64,000 nucleotides of DNA, taken from assembly GCA_963724535.1 (NCBI GenBank), contig CAVRVD010000011.1, positions 372,001 to 436,000 on the forward strand. Direction: 5' to 3'. The notes below the pieces were generated by a model. It saw only the letters and a program-made list of their open reading frames with translations. It did no database searches and was not told the origin of the DNA. A program made the position numbers and the translations under genes. Below, piece after piece: positions 17,741 to 34,100 of this stretch (position 1 is its first letter; each line of letters starts with the position of its first letter). Origin of the DNA: JADJPO01 sp963724535. Its GTDB lineage: Bacteria > Actinomycetota > Actinomycetes > Actinomycetales > Kineosporiaceae.

Positions 17741-17757
17741 TAGGCTGGGTGGTGATG
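17741..17757 (+). promoter_or_regulatory. Putative -10 element, leaderless Nudix transcript
   Basis: TAGGCT (17741-17746) precedes overlapping start codons GTG 17749, GTG 17752 and ATG 17755. The ATG lies eight bases after the box. As with the PPTase there is no ribosome site, so a leaderless mRNA is likely. Confidence 0.5.
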
Positions 17758-18306
17758 ACCACACCAACCCCCGACCCCGCACCCGCCACCGACCAGACCA
17801 CCGGCGAGGCCGCCGCGCCGCCCCGGGCGATCCCGGTGTCGGCCGGGGCCCTGATCTACGACACCCACGGCCGGCTCCTGATCCTCAAGCCCACCTACAA
17901 GAACGGCTGGACCATCCCGGGCGGGGTGATGGAGCCGACCGGTGAGAGCCCGTGGGAAGCCTGCCGCCGCGAGGTGCTCGAGGAGTGCGGGCTGGTGGTG
18001 ACCACCGGGCGACTGGTCGCAGTGGACAGCCGGCCGGCGGGAGCCGGCAGACCGGTGAAGCTGCGGCTGCTGTTCGACTGCGGTGCCCTGGACGACGCGA
18101 CGCTCGCCGGCATCACGCTGTGCCTCACCGAGATCAGCGAGTTCTTGCTGCGGCCGCCGGTCGAGGCGTTGACCCTGCTGCGGCCGGCCATCGGACGGCG
18201 GGTGTCCTCCGTGCTGGCCGCGGCCCTGACCTCACCGGGGTGCGTGTACCTGGAGGACGGGAGTCCGGTGCCCGCGGTGGGGCCGACTCCGCGACACCCG
18301 ATCTGA
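17755..18306 (+). CDS. Nudix hydrolase
   Basis: A 183-aa Nudix-fold pyrophosphohydrolase. The Nudix box runs GGVMEPTGESPWEACRREVLEECGL (residues about 60-84) and fits GX5EX7REUXEEXGU, so metal binding is intact. An Ala/Pro/Thr-rich N-terminal tail of about 25 residues precedes the fold. The segment VSAGALIYDTHGRLLILKPTYKNGWTIPG is close to actinobacterial NUDIX proteins found beside biosynthetic genes. The substrate cannot be deduced. The ATG at 17755 is favoured over two GTGs just upstream because it best fits the -10 box spacing. Confidence 0.9.
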   Translation: MTTPTPDPAPATDQTTGEAAAPPRAIPVSAGALIYDTHGRLLILKPTYKNGWTIPGGVMEPTGESPWEACRREVLEECGLVVTTGRLVAVDSRPAGAGRPVKLRLLFDCGALDDATLAGITLCLTEISEFLLRPPVEALTLLRPAIGRRVSSVLAAALTSPGCVYLEDGSPVPAVGPTPRHPI

Positions 18307-18414
18307 CCGCTCTCCCGTCGGGGTCAGTCGTCGCACACCGTGTCCGGATTGTCCGGCCAGAGTGATTCCTCACCGGCGGGCCGCGGCTCTGCGCGGCGGA
18401 CGGGCCCGAAGGTG

Positions 18415-19155
18415 CTACTCGCAGCCGATCCCGTCCTTGTCCCGGTCCAGACCGTAGATGTCCCTGCCGATCACCCGGACCGGCCCCTGCACGTACTCCG
18501 GGCCGTTGCCCGAGCCGCCCATGCAGTCGACGTCGCTGGCGATCGGGACACAGGCGCCCGCGTAGTTCGGGTCACATCGCTCCGCTGCGCCCGGCTTGGT
18601 GGTCGCTGCCTTGGTGGTCGCTGCCTTGGTGGTCGCTGCCTTGGTGGTCGCGTCCCTTTTAGCCACCGGCTCAGAGGGCGCGCGCCGCATTGATGCTGGC
18701 GTCGTCGTCGAAATGGTCCGTGAAGCCCCGGCAACTGGTATCGGAGTCGTCGTCGGCTTCACCGCGACCGAGGTCGGCACCGCAGGCGACGGTCTGGGAG
18801 TCTGCGTCGGCGACGCCGAGGGGGACCCACTCGGCGACGAGGATGCGGCTACAGGGTCCTCCGGAGACCTCGCCGAGGCGGCGGCGACCCGGTGCCCGGA
18901 CGACGGCCCGGACGACGAGGCGAGGGCCGACACGCCGGCCATCACCCCAGTCGCGGCGAGGACGACGAGGGCGACCACCCCGCCGCGCGTGATACTGGTG
19001 CTGGTCCACTGCTGGGCCGGCGCCTGTCCTGACATCGTCACCGGCACCGAGGTGGGACCCGGGTGCGCAGCAGGGGCAGGGGCCCAGCACGACTCGCCGG
19101 TATGTGGATCGACGTAGTACTGCCTTCCCGATGTCGGATCGGTGAAGTACTGCAC
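18415..19155 (-). CDS. Membrane-anchored Excalibur-domain protein with WW-like N-terminus
   Basis: A 246-aa protein in four parts. Residues 1-27 (YFTDPTSGRQYYVDPHTGES then CWAP) look like a WW domain in which the first Trp is Tyr/Phe. Residues about 58-80 form one membrane helix (GGVVALVVLAATGVMAGVSA). A Ser/Pro/Thr-rich linker follows, ending in three TTKAA repeats. The C-terminal 55 residues are an Excalibur domain with four Cys and the calcium-binding-like end DRDKDGIGCE. The topology suggests a cytoplasmic WW-like segment and an extracellular calcium-binding domain. The GTG start has GGGAAGGG upstream. Function is unknown; it could be a nuclease-related or envelope-associated sensor. Confidence 0.8.
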   Translation of the reverse strand: MQYFTDPTSGRQYYVDPHTGESCWAPAPAAHPGPTSVPVTMSGQAPAQQWTSTSITRGGVVALVVLAATGVMAGVSALASSSGPSSGHRVAAASARSPEDPVAASSSPSGSPSASPTQTPRPSPAVPTSVAVKPTTTPIPVAGASRTISTTTPASMRRAPSEPVAKRDATTKAATTKAATTKAATTKPGAAERCDPNYAGACVPIASDVDCMGGSGNGPEYVQGPVRVIGRDIYGLDRDKDGIGCE

Positions 19156-19244
19156 CGCGAAGACCCTTCCCGTGGCATCGCCTTATGTCACTCGACACTA
19201 CTGTGCGCGACGTTGGGGTACCCGGTTATTGAGAGATCTCCGGC

Positions 19245-19288
19245 GAGAGCGGGGGCTTCTCCCAGCCGCTGGGGAAGACCCCGCTCTC
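19245..19288 (-). terminator. Terminator hairpin after the carboxylase gene
   Basis: GAGAGCGGGG (19245-19254) pairs exactly with CCCCGCTCTC (19279-19288), and the interior CTTCTCCC/GGGGAAG extends the stem. It lies 11 bp beyond the carboxylase stop, so it probably ends the large leftward lipid-synthase transcript. Confidence 0.75.
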
Positions 19289-19298
19289 CCGTCAGGCA

Positions 19299-25067
<5,769 letters not shown>

Positions 25068-25199
25068 TGGCGGAACCAGAACTGACAGAGCCGGAGTTCA
25101 CGGACATGGCGATCCCCTCGCGTGGACGGTCTGCTGTCTCTTCTCGTGCCTGTACCGACCGACGCGCGCTCGAACCGACCGCGCCGGAGCGGGCCGTGA

Positions 25200-28100
25200 C
25201 TAGCCGGTCAGCGCCGACCGCAGCGGCTCGCGGACATCGTCCGGCATCGGCGCCGGCAGGGCGATGGTCCGGTAGCCGGTGAGCCGTAGCACGACCTGAC
25301 CCTCGCCGTCCGCGACGTGACCGTCGAAGACCGGCGGTCCGTCACCACCACGCGCCCGCAGCACGGCGTGCAGTCCGCCGCCGAGGTGGTTGGGGTCGCG
25401 GACCAGCCGGACTCCCTCGACCCCGTTCGGTAGGGCCAGCTCGCCGGTGGTGGCGGCCTGGAACAGCCCCGCGGCCTGGAAGCACAGCTCGGTCAGCCGT
25501 GGCCCGCTCACCGTCTGCTGGTCCTGGGGCAGATGCCCGAGCGGCAGATCGGTGGCCATCACCGCGACGGTCGCGCCGTCCTGCCGCTCGGCGCGGTGTA
25601 CCACCTGGTAGGCCGGTCCGTGGAAGTACAGCCGGTAGACCAGGTCCGAGTCCACACCGCCGTTCAGCTGCGCCGCAGCCTCCTCGTGCTCGGTGCACCA
25701 GGGCGAGCGGGTCAGCCGCACGCTTCCGGTGAAGTGGACGTCGAGGCGCGGCGTGTCGCTGCCGGCCAAGGTGCGCATCGCGGTGAGTCGGCACCGAGCG
25801 ACCAGGTCGCCGTCCGCGCCGTGACCGGCCTCGACGGGCCCGAGCAGAGCGGTCACGGTCACCGTGCGCGGCGCGTCCCGGTAGAACTTGCACGGCGCGA
25901 GGAACTGCACATCCTCGAGGCCGGCGACCCGGTACCCGCTGTCCCCGCCGACCTCCAGACCGGCCAACCGGGCACCGGCCAGCGCCGCCTCCGCGAACGC
26001 CTCCATGCCCATCACGCCAGGCAGCACGGCGGTGCCGTCGATCCGGTGGTCGTCGAGGAACGGCTGCACCGCAGGGTCCAGTGAGGTGGCGACGACCACG
26101 CCCTCGTTGACGTCGGCACTGACCTGGCCGGTGACCGGGGCGTTGCCCGAGATTCCTTGTGCGGCAACGACCTCGGCGTCCAGGCCGGTAGTGTTACCGG
26201 ACCGGTCCGGCGGCGCGGCCATCATCCCGAGCCGACCGGCGACGACCACCTCACCGGCGAAGCCGGACGAGGCGAGCTCGCGCCGGATCCAGGCCACGCC
26301 CGCCTCGGGCGGCAGCATCTGGACCCCGGCCATCTCCATGATCTTCGGGATGGACCCGCGGGTGGCCATCCCGATCCCGCCCCACGCCGTCCAGTCCAGC
26401 GCGATGGCGCGCATGCCCGGCCGGGTGCGGCGCAGGCTGGACGTGACGGCGCACAGCAGGTTGTTCGCCGCGGCGTAGTCCGGCTGGCCGGAGTTACCGA
26501 ACCGGCCCGCGACCGAGGAGAACACCACGCTCGCCCCGATCGGCAGGTCCGGGACGGCGTGCACCAGCGAGTGCCAGCCGTCCGCCTTGACGTCGAAGAC
26601 CAGGTCGAACTCGGCCGGCTGCTTGTCCGGCATGGTCCGGCTGATCTCCAGACCGGCGGCGTGCAGCAACAGGTCGACCCGGCCGTGGTCGGCCTGGATC
26701 TGACGCATCACCGCGGTCACCGCATCGGCGTCGGTCAGGTTGACGCTGTGGTAACGGGCTCGACCACCGGCTGCCTCGACGGCACGGACGGCGGCCAGGG
26801 CGGCCGCCCGTCGCTCGATCCGGCTGAGCTCGGACTCGATCGCGACCGGGGTGGGCCTGCCCCCGGCCTCCTTGAGCCGGGCCGCGATCACCGGTTTGAG
26901 CGAGTCGGGGCCGGCGGCGAAGGCAGCGAGGTCGGGATCGGCCGGGTCCGGTGCCGGGGTGAGGTCGAGCAGGTGGAAGGTGGCGCCACTGGCAGCGGCC
27001 AGGTCGGCGGTGATCGCCGAGACGATGCTGCCGGCCGCGCCGGTCACCACCACGACGCTGTCGGGCCCGAGCGGGGTGCCGCCCTCCCCGAGCGGGTCGC
27101 CGTCCGGGCCGAGCGGGGTGAACGGCACCGTCTCCAGGCCGATCCCGATCCGTCCGGGTCCGCGCTGCTCGACCTCGGGACGGCCGACCTCGACGCAGCC
27201 ACCGTCGCGCAGGGTCTCCTCGATCAGCACGTCGGCCAGCGCCGCGGTCTTGCGACTCGCGGGCAGGTCGACGGCCTTGACCACGGCGTCCGGGCACTCA
27301 CGCTGGTAGGCCTTGGCGAAGCCGTTGACGGCGCCGCCGAGCGGGGCGGTCGCTCCGCCGTCCTCGTAGCCGTGGTACCCGCCGAGCCGGGTCGCGGTGA
27401 CCAGGAACGGCGTGAGGTCGTAGAGCCGGCGCACGGTCGTGTAGAGGGCCTTCACCCTGCGTCGCAACGCCTCTCGCCAGGTGGACAGGCTCATGCCGTC
27501 CAGCCCGCCCTCGTCGTCCAGACCAGGCAGCCAGTAGACGCCGTGGATCTGGCCGTCGCCCAGCCACCCGTCCAACCGGGCCAGCAGGTCGTCGGTGGCG
27601 ATCCCGGGCTCCAGCACCAGCACCTGGACGCCGAGCTTGCCGAGCCGCTTGGCCAGGGAGTCGCCGACGCCGCCCTCGTCGAGCATCACCACGACCCGAC
27701 TGCCCTCGCCCAGGGTGACCCCGGTGGGCGCGCACAGGCTCAGCGCCGGCCGCAGGACCGCCACCGGGACGCGTCGCGGCAGCTCGTCGATGGCGGCCAG
27801 GTCGCCGCGCACCAGGCCGGACGCCTGGGGCGTCGGCGACGGCGCGGTGACCGGCTGGCTCGATGCCGGCGACGCGTCCGGCGCGGCGGTCGGGGTGACG
27901 TCGGGCGCCGCGATGCCGGCCTTGTCGCGGATCCAGCCGACCACGTGGCTGATCGTCGGGAAGTCCCGCAGTTGCAGGTTCGGGTCGCGCTCGACGCCGT
28001 AGTGCTCCCGGACCGCGGCGAACACCTCGGCCTGCTTCACCGTGTCGACGCCGAGGTCGGCCTCGAGATCCAGGTCTGGTTCCAGCAGCTCGGCCGGGTA

Positions 28101-31100
28101 GCCGGTCATCTCGGCCACGATGCCGACCACGATGGCCATCACCGGGTCGCCCGCCGGAGCCGGAGCGGCCGGCGCGGGGACTGCGGAAGGGACGTCAGGC
28201 GAAGCCAGTCCCGCAGCGGTTCCCGCGGCGGGCGCGGGCGCGGCGATAGCAGCGGCGAGCTCGGGCTTCTTGCTGCGCACCCACCCGACCACGTCGTTCA
28301 GGGTCGGGAAGTCCCGCAGCTGCAGGTTCGGGTCCCGCTCGACCCCGTAGTGCTCCCTGACCGCGGCGAACACCTCGGCCTGCTTGACCGTGTCCACCCC
28401 CAGGTCCGCCTCCAGGTCCAGGTTCGGGTCCAACAGCTCCGGCGGGTACCCGGTCATCTCCGCAACGATCGCGGTGACCGCCACCAGCACCGGGTCCTCG
28501 GCCAAGACCGACGTCTCGACCTCGGGTGCGGGTGCCTGCACCGGGACCGCCGCAGGTGCGGGTGTCGAGGCAACCGGTGCCGCGGCGGCTGCCGGGGCAG
28601 CCGGGGCCGCCACGGCGGCGGCGAGCTCGGGCTTCTTGCTGCGCACCCACCCGACGACGTCGTTCAGGGTCGGGAAGTCCCGCAGCTGCAGGTTCGGGTC
28701 CCGCTCGACCACGTAGTGCTCCCGGACCGCAGCGAACACCTCGGCCTGCTTGACCGTGTCCACCCCCAGGTCCGCCTCCAGGTCCAGCTCCGGGTCCAAC
28801 AGCTCAGGCGGGTACCCGGTCATCTCCGCGACGATCGCGGTGACCGCCACCAGCACCGGGTCCTCGACCGCGGCGTCCGCTGCCACCGGCGCCGGCGCTG
28901 CCGCCGGTGCCGGCTCGGCCGCCGGTGTCGGTGACGCAGTGGGGGTCACAGCCGGCGCAGCGGCCGCCGCGGTGGCGGCGAGCTCGGGCTTCTTGCTGCG
29001 CACCCACCCGACGACTGCGTTGAGCGTCGGGAAGTCCCGCAGCTGCAGGTTCGGGTCCCGCTCGACCCCGTAGTGCTCGCGGACCGCGGCGAACACCTCG
29101 GCCTGCTTGACCGTGTCCACCCCCAGGTCCGCCTCCAGGTCCAGATCCGGGTCCAACAGCTCCGGCGGGTACCCGGTCATCTCCGCGACGATCGCGGTGA
29201 CCGCCACCAGCACCGGGTCCTCGACCGCGGCGTCCGCTGCCGCTGCCGCTGCCGCCGGCGCCGGCGCCGGCGCGGCCGCCGGTGTCGGTGACGCAGTGGG
29301 GGCCACAGCCGGCGCGGCGGCCGGAGCAGCGGGCTGAGCCGGCACCGGTGCCACGGCCGGGGTCGCCACGGCGGCGGCGAGCTCGGGCTTCTTGCTGCGC
29401 ACCCACCCGACGACCGCGTTGAGCGTCGGGAAGTCCCGCAGCCGCAGGTCGGGGTCTCGCTCGACCCCGTAGTGCTCGCGGACCGCGGCGAACACCTCGG
29501 CCTGCTTGACCGTGTCCACCCCCAGGTCCGCCTCCAGGTCCAGATCCGGGTCCAACAGCTCCGGCGGGTACCCGGTCATCTCCGCAACGATCGCGGTGAC
29601 CGCCACCAGCACCGGGTCAGCTGCTTCCTCGACCGGAGCAGCCGGAGCAGCCGGAGCGGCCGGAGCGGCCGGGGCGGCCGGGGCCGCTGGAGCGGCTGCT
29701 GCGGGGTGCGTGGCCGCTGCCGCAGGGCTTCGGGCCGGTGCCGGTGCCGCTGCGGCGATCTCCGTGGCGCGGGGCCCCGCTTGGACGGGGGCGGAAGGCA
29801 CCCGGAGCACCGAGCCCGGCACCCCGGCGTCCGCGATCCGCAACCGCCGGTGGTCGATCTCGAGCCGGGCGTCGGCGTGCCCGGCCGCCACATCCAGCCA
29901 CCGCTCGAAGGCCGCCCCGTCGACGACCCGATGCCGGTAGCCCAGGTCGTTCGCCAGCGACCGGCGGCCGTGCGGCATCGGCGTCCACCGGAACAGGGCC
30001 ATGGCGATCTGCGAGCCGAACCCGGCGGCCAGCCGCAGGGCGTAGCGCACGTCGTAGCTGCCGCCCGTGGACAGGTTGAGCCGGCCGAGGTCGGGGTCGG
30101 GCTCCCGGTAGTTGGGCACCGGCGGGACGACTCCCGTCTCCAGCGCCTTGATCGCCACCACGTCCTCGATCCCGGCGCCCATGGCGTGGCCGGTGAACCC
30201 CTTGGTGTTGGTGATCACGATGTCGTCGGCACGCGACCCGAAGACCGCGCGCAGGGCGTTGACCTCTGCCGAGGCGCTGCCGCCGCGGGCCGGGGTGTAG
30301 GTCTCGTGGGAGACGAACATGGTGGACGAGGCGATCTCGGCCCGGTCGATGCCACGGGCCTGCGCCTGCTGCATCAGCTTCTCCATCACCCCGGCGATGT
30401 GCTCGAGGTCGAGCCGGGTGCCGTGGAAGGCGCTGTTCGCGGTGACCGACGCGACCACGTCACAGATCGGCTGGATGCCCCGCTCGCGGGCGGCGTCTGC
30501 GCTCTCCACGACGAACGCGGCGGCGCCCATCCCGACGATCATGCCGTGCCGCCGCCGGTCGAACGGGGTCGCCGCCTCGGCGACGACGTCGTCCGTGGCG
30601 GCCGCTCCGGAGGCCAGGAACCCGCTGGTGATCCAGGGCAGCAGGTGCTCTGAGGTGGCGTCGTCCGCGGAGATGACGATCACCCGGCGGCAGCGCCCGG
30701 CCCGGATCCAGTCCTCGGCCAGCGAGACGGCCTGGGTGGTGCTCGCACAGGCGGCGTTCACCTGTGTGTTGGGGCCCCGGGCGCCGACCAGCTCGGCGAA
30801 CTGGGAGTGCCCCATGGACAGGGCGCGGAACAGGAACCTGCGGTTGAAGGCGAAGGGGTGCGCCTCGAGCTCGTGGCGCAGCTCGCCGATCCGCCGGTCC
30901 ACCTCGATCGCCGCCGGCTCGTCGCCGCGCATCCGGGACCGGACCGCCTCCAGGGCAAGCAGCTGTTCACGCCGGCCGCGGTGGGTGAAGTAGCCCTCCA
31001 TGTCGGAGGCGAACGACTCCAGCCCGGGAAAGGCCGAGGCGAAGATGACGCCGGTGTCATCCCGCATGGAATCCGGCAGGGCCCACCGGTCGGGCAGCTG

Positions 31101-34100
31101 GGTGCCCAGGGTGGTCTGCCGGTAGCGCATGACCAGCGGGATCCCCGCGTCCCGCAACGCATCCAGACCGGCGCCGATGGCCAGACGGGTGGCGACGTCC
31201 AGCGCCTCGTCGCGCGCGGCGTCCACCCCGAACTCAGCGACCACGTCAAACGGCGCGTGCTGGCCGGCGAGCTTGATCACCTCGGCCTCGTCGGAGATCG
31301 TCTCGAAGGACGCCCCGCCGTTCTCGCTCTTGACCAGCCGGGTGATCCGCATGTCGACCATCTGCTGGCGGTAACGGTGCGGGACGGCCTCGATGAACTG
31401 CTGGCCCGCCAGAATCTTGGCGATGTTGTCGTCGTCGAAGACGCGAGGCACCCCGGGCAGGCCGAGCGCAGCACCCGTGATCGCCACCGGCTCAGTGGCC
31501 TCGACGGACGGGTGGCCGGCGACGGCGCTCACCGTGGCGGGTGTCGGCGCGGCGACGGCAGCGACGGGGGCCGCGGACGGGACGGCAGCCGACGCCAGCC
31601 CCGGAGCAGGTGCTGGCGCGGCGACGGCAGCGGTGGGGGCCGCGGACGGGACGGCAGGCGATGCCACCCCCGGAGCGGTTTCCGGCGCCGCCGGGGCCGG
31701 GTACCCCAGACCGTTCGCCCACAGGCCGCACAGCGCCTGGTTCACCGAGGCCACGTCACCGAGCTTCGGGTGGTTGGTGAACAGCGCGAGGACGTCGTCG
31801 TGCTGGGCAGACAGCACGTCCTCGGCAAAGCCGTGCAGCGCCTTCTTCGGGCCGACCTCCACGAACACCCGGGCACCAGCGTCGTACAGAGTGCGCAGGC
31901 CCTTGACGAACTGCACCGGTGAGGCGACCTGCTTGCCGAGCATGTCGAGCATGTCGTCGGTGGTGGCGTCGGCCGGGTAGAACTCCCCGGTGACGTTGGC
32001 GACGATCGGCACCTTCGGTCCGACGACGTTGAGCCGACGCAGGCTATCGATCAGAGGCACGCTGGCCGGGGCCACGATCGAGGTGTGGAAGGCGTGGCTG
32101 ACCGGGATCAGGACAGCGTTCAGCCCGAGCTCGCCGAACCGGGCCACCGCCTGCTCCACCGCTGTCGAGGCACCACCGATGACGGCCTGGCTCAGGCTGT
32201 TGATGTTTGCGATCACGACGTTGCCGCCGGCGGCGGACACCTCGACGACAACCTGCTCGATCTGCTCCAGCGGCCCGAAGACAGCGGCCATCTTGCCGTT
32301 GTCCTCCAGGGCCAGGTGCGCCATCTCCCGACCCCGGGCGCTGACCGCCTCCAGGGCCGCCTCGAAGGTCAGGCAGCCGGCGGCGACCAGGGCCCCGTAC
32401 TCGCCCAGACTGTGCCCCATCACCATGTCCGGCGCGATGCCGTACTCGGCGAACAGGGCCTGCAGAGACAGGTCGGTGGCCAGCACCGCCGGCTGGGTGA
32501 TCTCGGTCTGGCGCAGCTGCTTCTCGAGCTTCTTGACCGCCTTGGGATCCCCGCCGTCGATGAAGATGTAGTCGGTCAGCGGCTTGCCCAACAACGGGGT
32601 CATCACCGCGTCGGCGCGCGCGAAGGTCTGCGCGACAATGGGTTCGCCATCGCGGAGCTCGGCCAGCATGTTGGCGTACTGCGAACCCTGGCCGGTGTAG
32701 AGGAAGGCGACCTTGGGGGCCGGGCCGCGGCCGAGGAACACCCCCTGGGAGCGCAGCATCCGCCACAGCGCCTTGGCCGCCTCGGCGCCCTTGGCCGCCG
32801 TGGTCTCGAAGGCCTTGATGGTCTTGCCGATCTTGGCGGCCAGGTCCTTGGCGTCGGCGTAGTCGATGGCCACCCGCACCGCGGCGTCGGCCAGCGCGGG
32901 GTCAGGCGGGCTCGGCGGGGCAGCGGCCACCCCGGCGCCGGCCTGGGCCTGGGCCAGGTGCTCGCGCAGCTGGGCCAGCACATCGGCGCCGTCGGCGCCG
33001 CCGACCACCAGAGCCCCCCGCAGGGGCGGTCGCGCCGCCGGAGGCGCACCAGCGGACGCCGGAACGGTGCCCGCGGAAGGGACGTCGGGCGAAGCCAGTC
33101 CCGCAGCGGGCGCCGTTGCGGCGCCCGCGAACACGCGCGGCTCGGACCGGAACCGCCCCGGCACATACTCCTCGACCACGGCGTGGAAGTTGGTGCCGCC
33201 GAAGCCGAACGCGCTCACTCCACCACGGCGTACGTCACCGTTCGGGGCAGCCCATTCCCGCAGCTCGGTGTTCACCCGGACCGGCACGGCGTCCCACTCG
33301 ACGTTCGGGTTGGGGTCGACGAAGTTCAGGGACGGCGTGAGCACCTTCTCGTGCAGGCTGCGGACCATCTTGTACAGCCCGGCGGTGCCGGCGGCGGCCT
33401 TGAGGTGTCCGATGTTCGACTTGACCGAGCCCAGCGCGATTGACCCGGGCGCCGCGCCGGAGCCCGCGAGCACCTCGGTGAGGCTGTTGAGCTCTGCGGC
33501 GTCTCCCACCCGGGTGGAGGTGCCATGTGCCTCGAACGCTCCTGCGGTGCCCGGGCTGACGCCGGCCATCTCCCAGGCCCGGCGGACCGCGAGCTGCTGA
33601 CCCACCGGGTTCGGCGCGGTGATCCCCTTGCCCTTGCCGTCACTGGACCCAGCCAGCCCGGTGAGCACGGCGTAGATCCGTCGTCCAACCTTCTCGGCCT
33701 CCGAGAGCCGCTGCAGCACGAACAACGAGGAGCCCTCGCCCATCACGAAACCGTTGGCACCGGCGTCGAACGGCCGGGTGCCGGTGGCTGACAGCGCGCC
33801 GATCTTGCAGAACTTCACGAACGCCGCGACGCCCATGTTGCGATCGACGCCACCGGTGATCACCGCGTCGTAGTGCCCCTCGACCAGCCCGTCGACGGCT
33901 GCGGACATCGCGGCCAGACCAGAGGCACAGGCAGCGTCGGTGGTGAAGTTGGGCCCACGGAAGTTGAACAGGTTCGCGATCCGTCCGGCGATCACATTGG
34001 ACAGCTCACCGGGCATGGTGTCCTCGGTGATCTCCCCGAAGCCGGCGAGGAAGGCTTCCTTCGCCTCGACAAGCACCTGCTCGCGCGCGGCGGCATCCAG

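Noticed and set aside
26157..28934. A 925-aa forward open frame opposite the synthase
   Set aside because: Antisense shadow; composition mirrors the ACP repeats and no start signal is present.
27900..29640. Possible mobile-element or CRISPR repeats
   Set aside because: The 350-400 bp repeats are in-frame ACP modules of the synthase.
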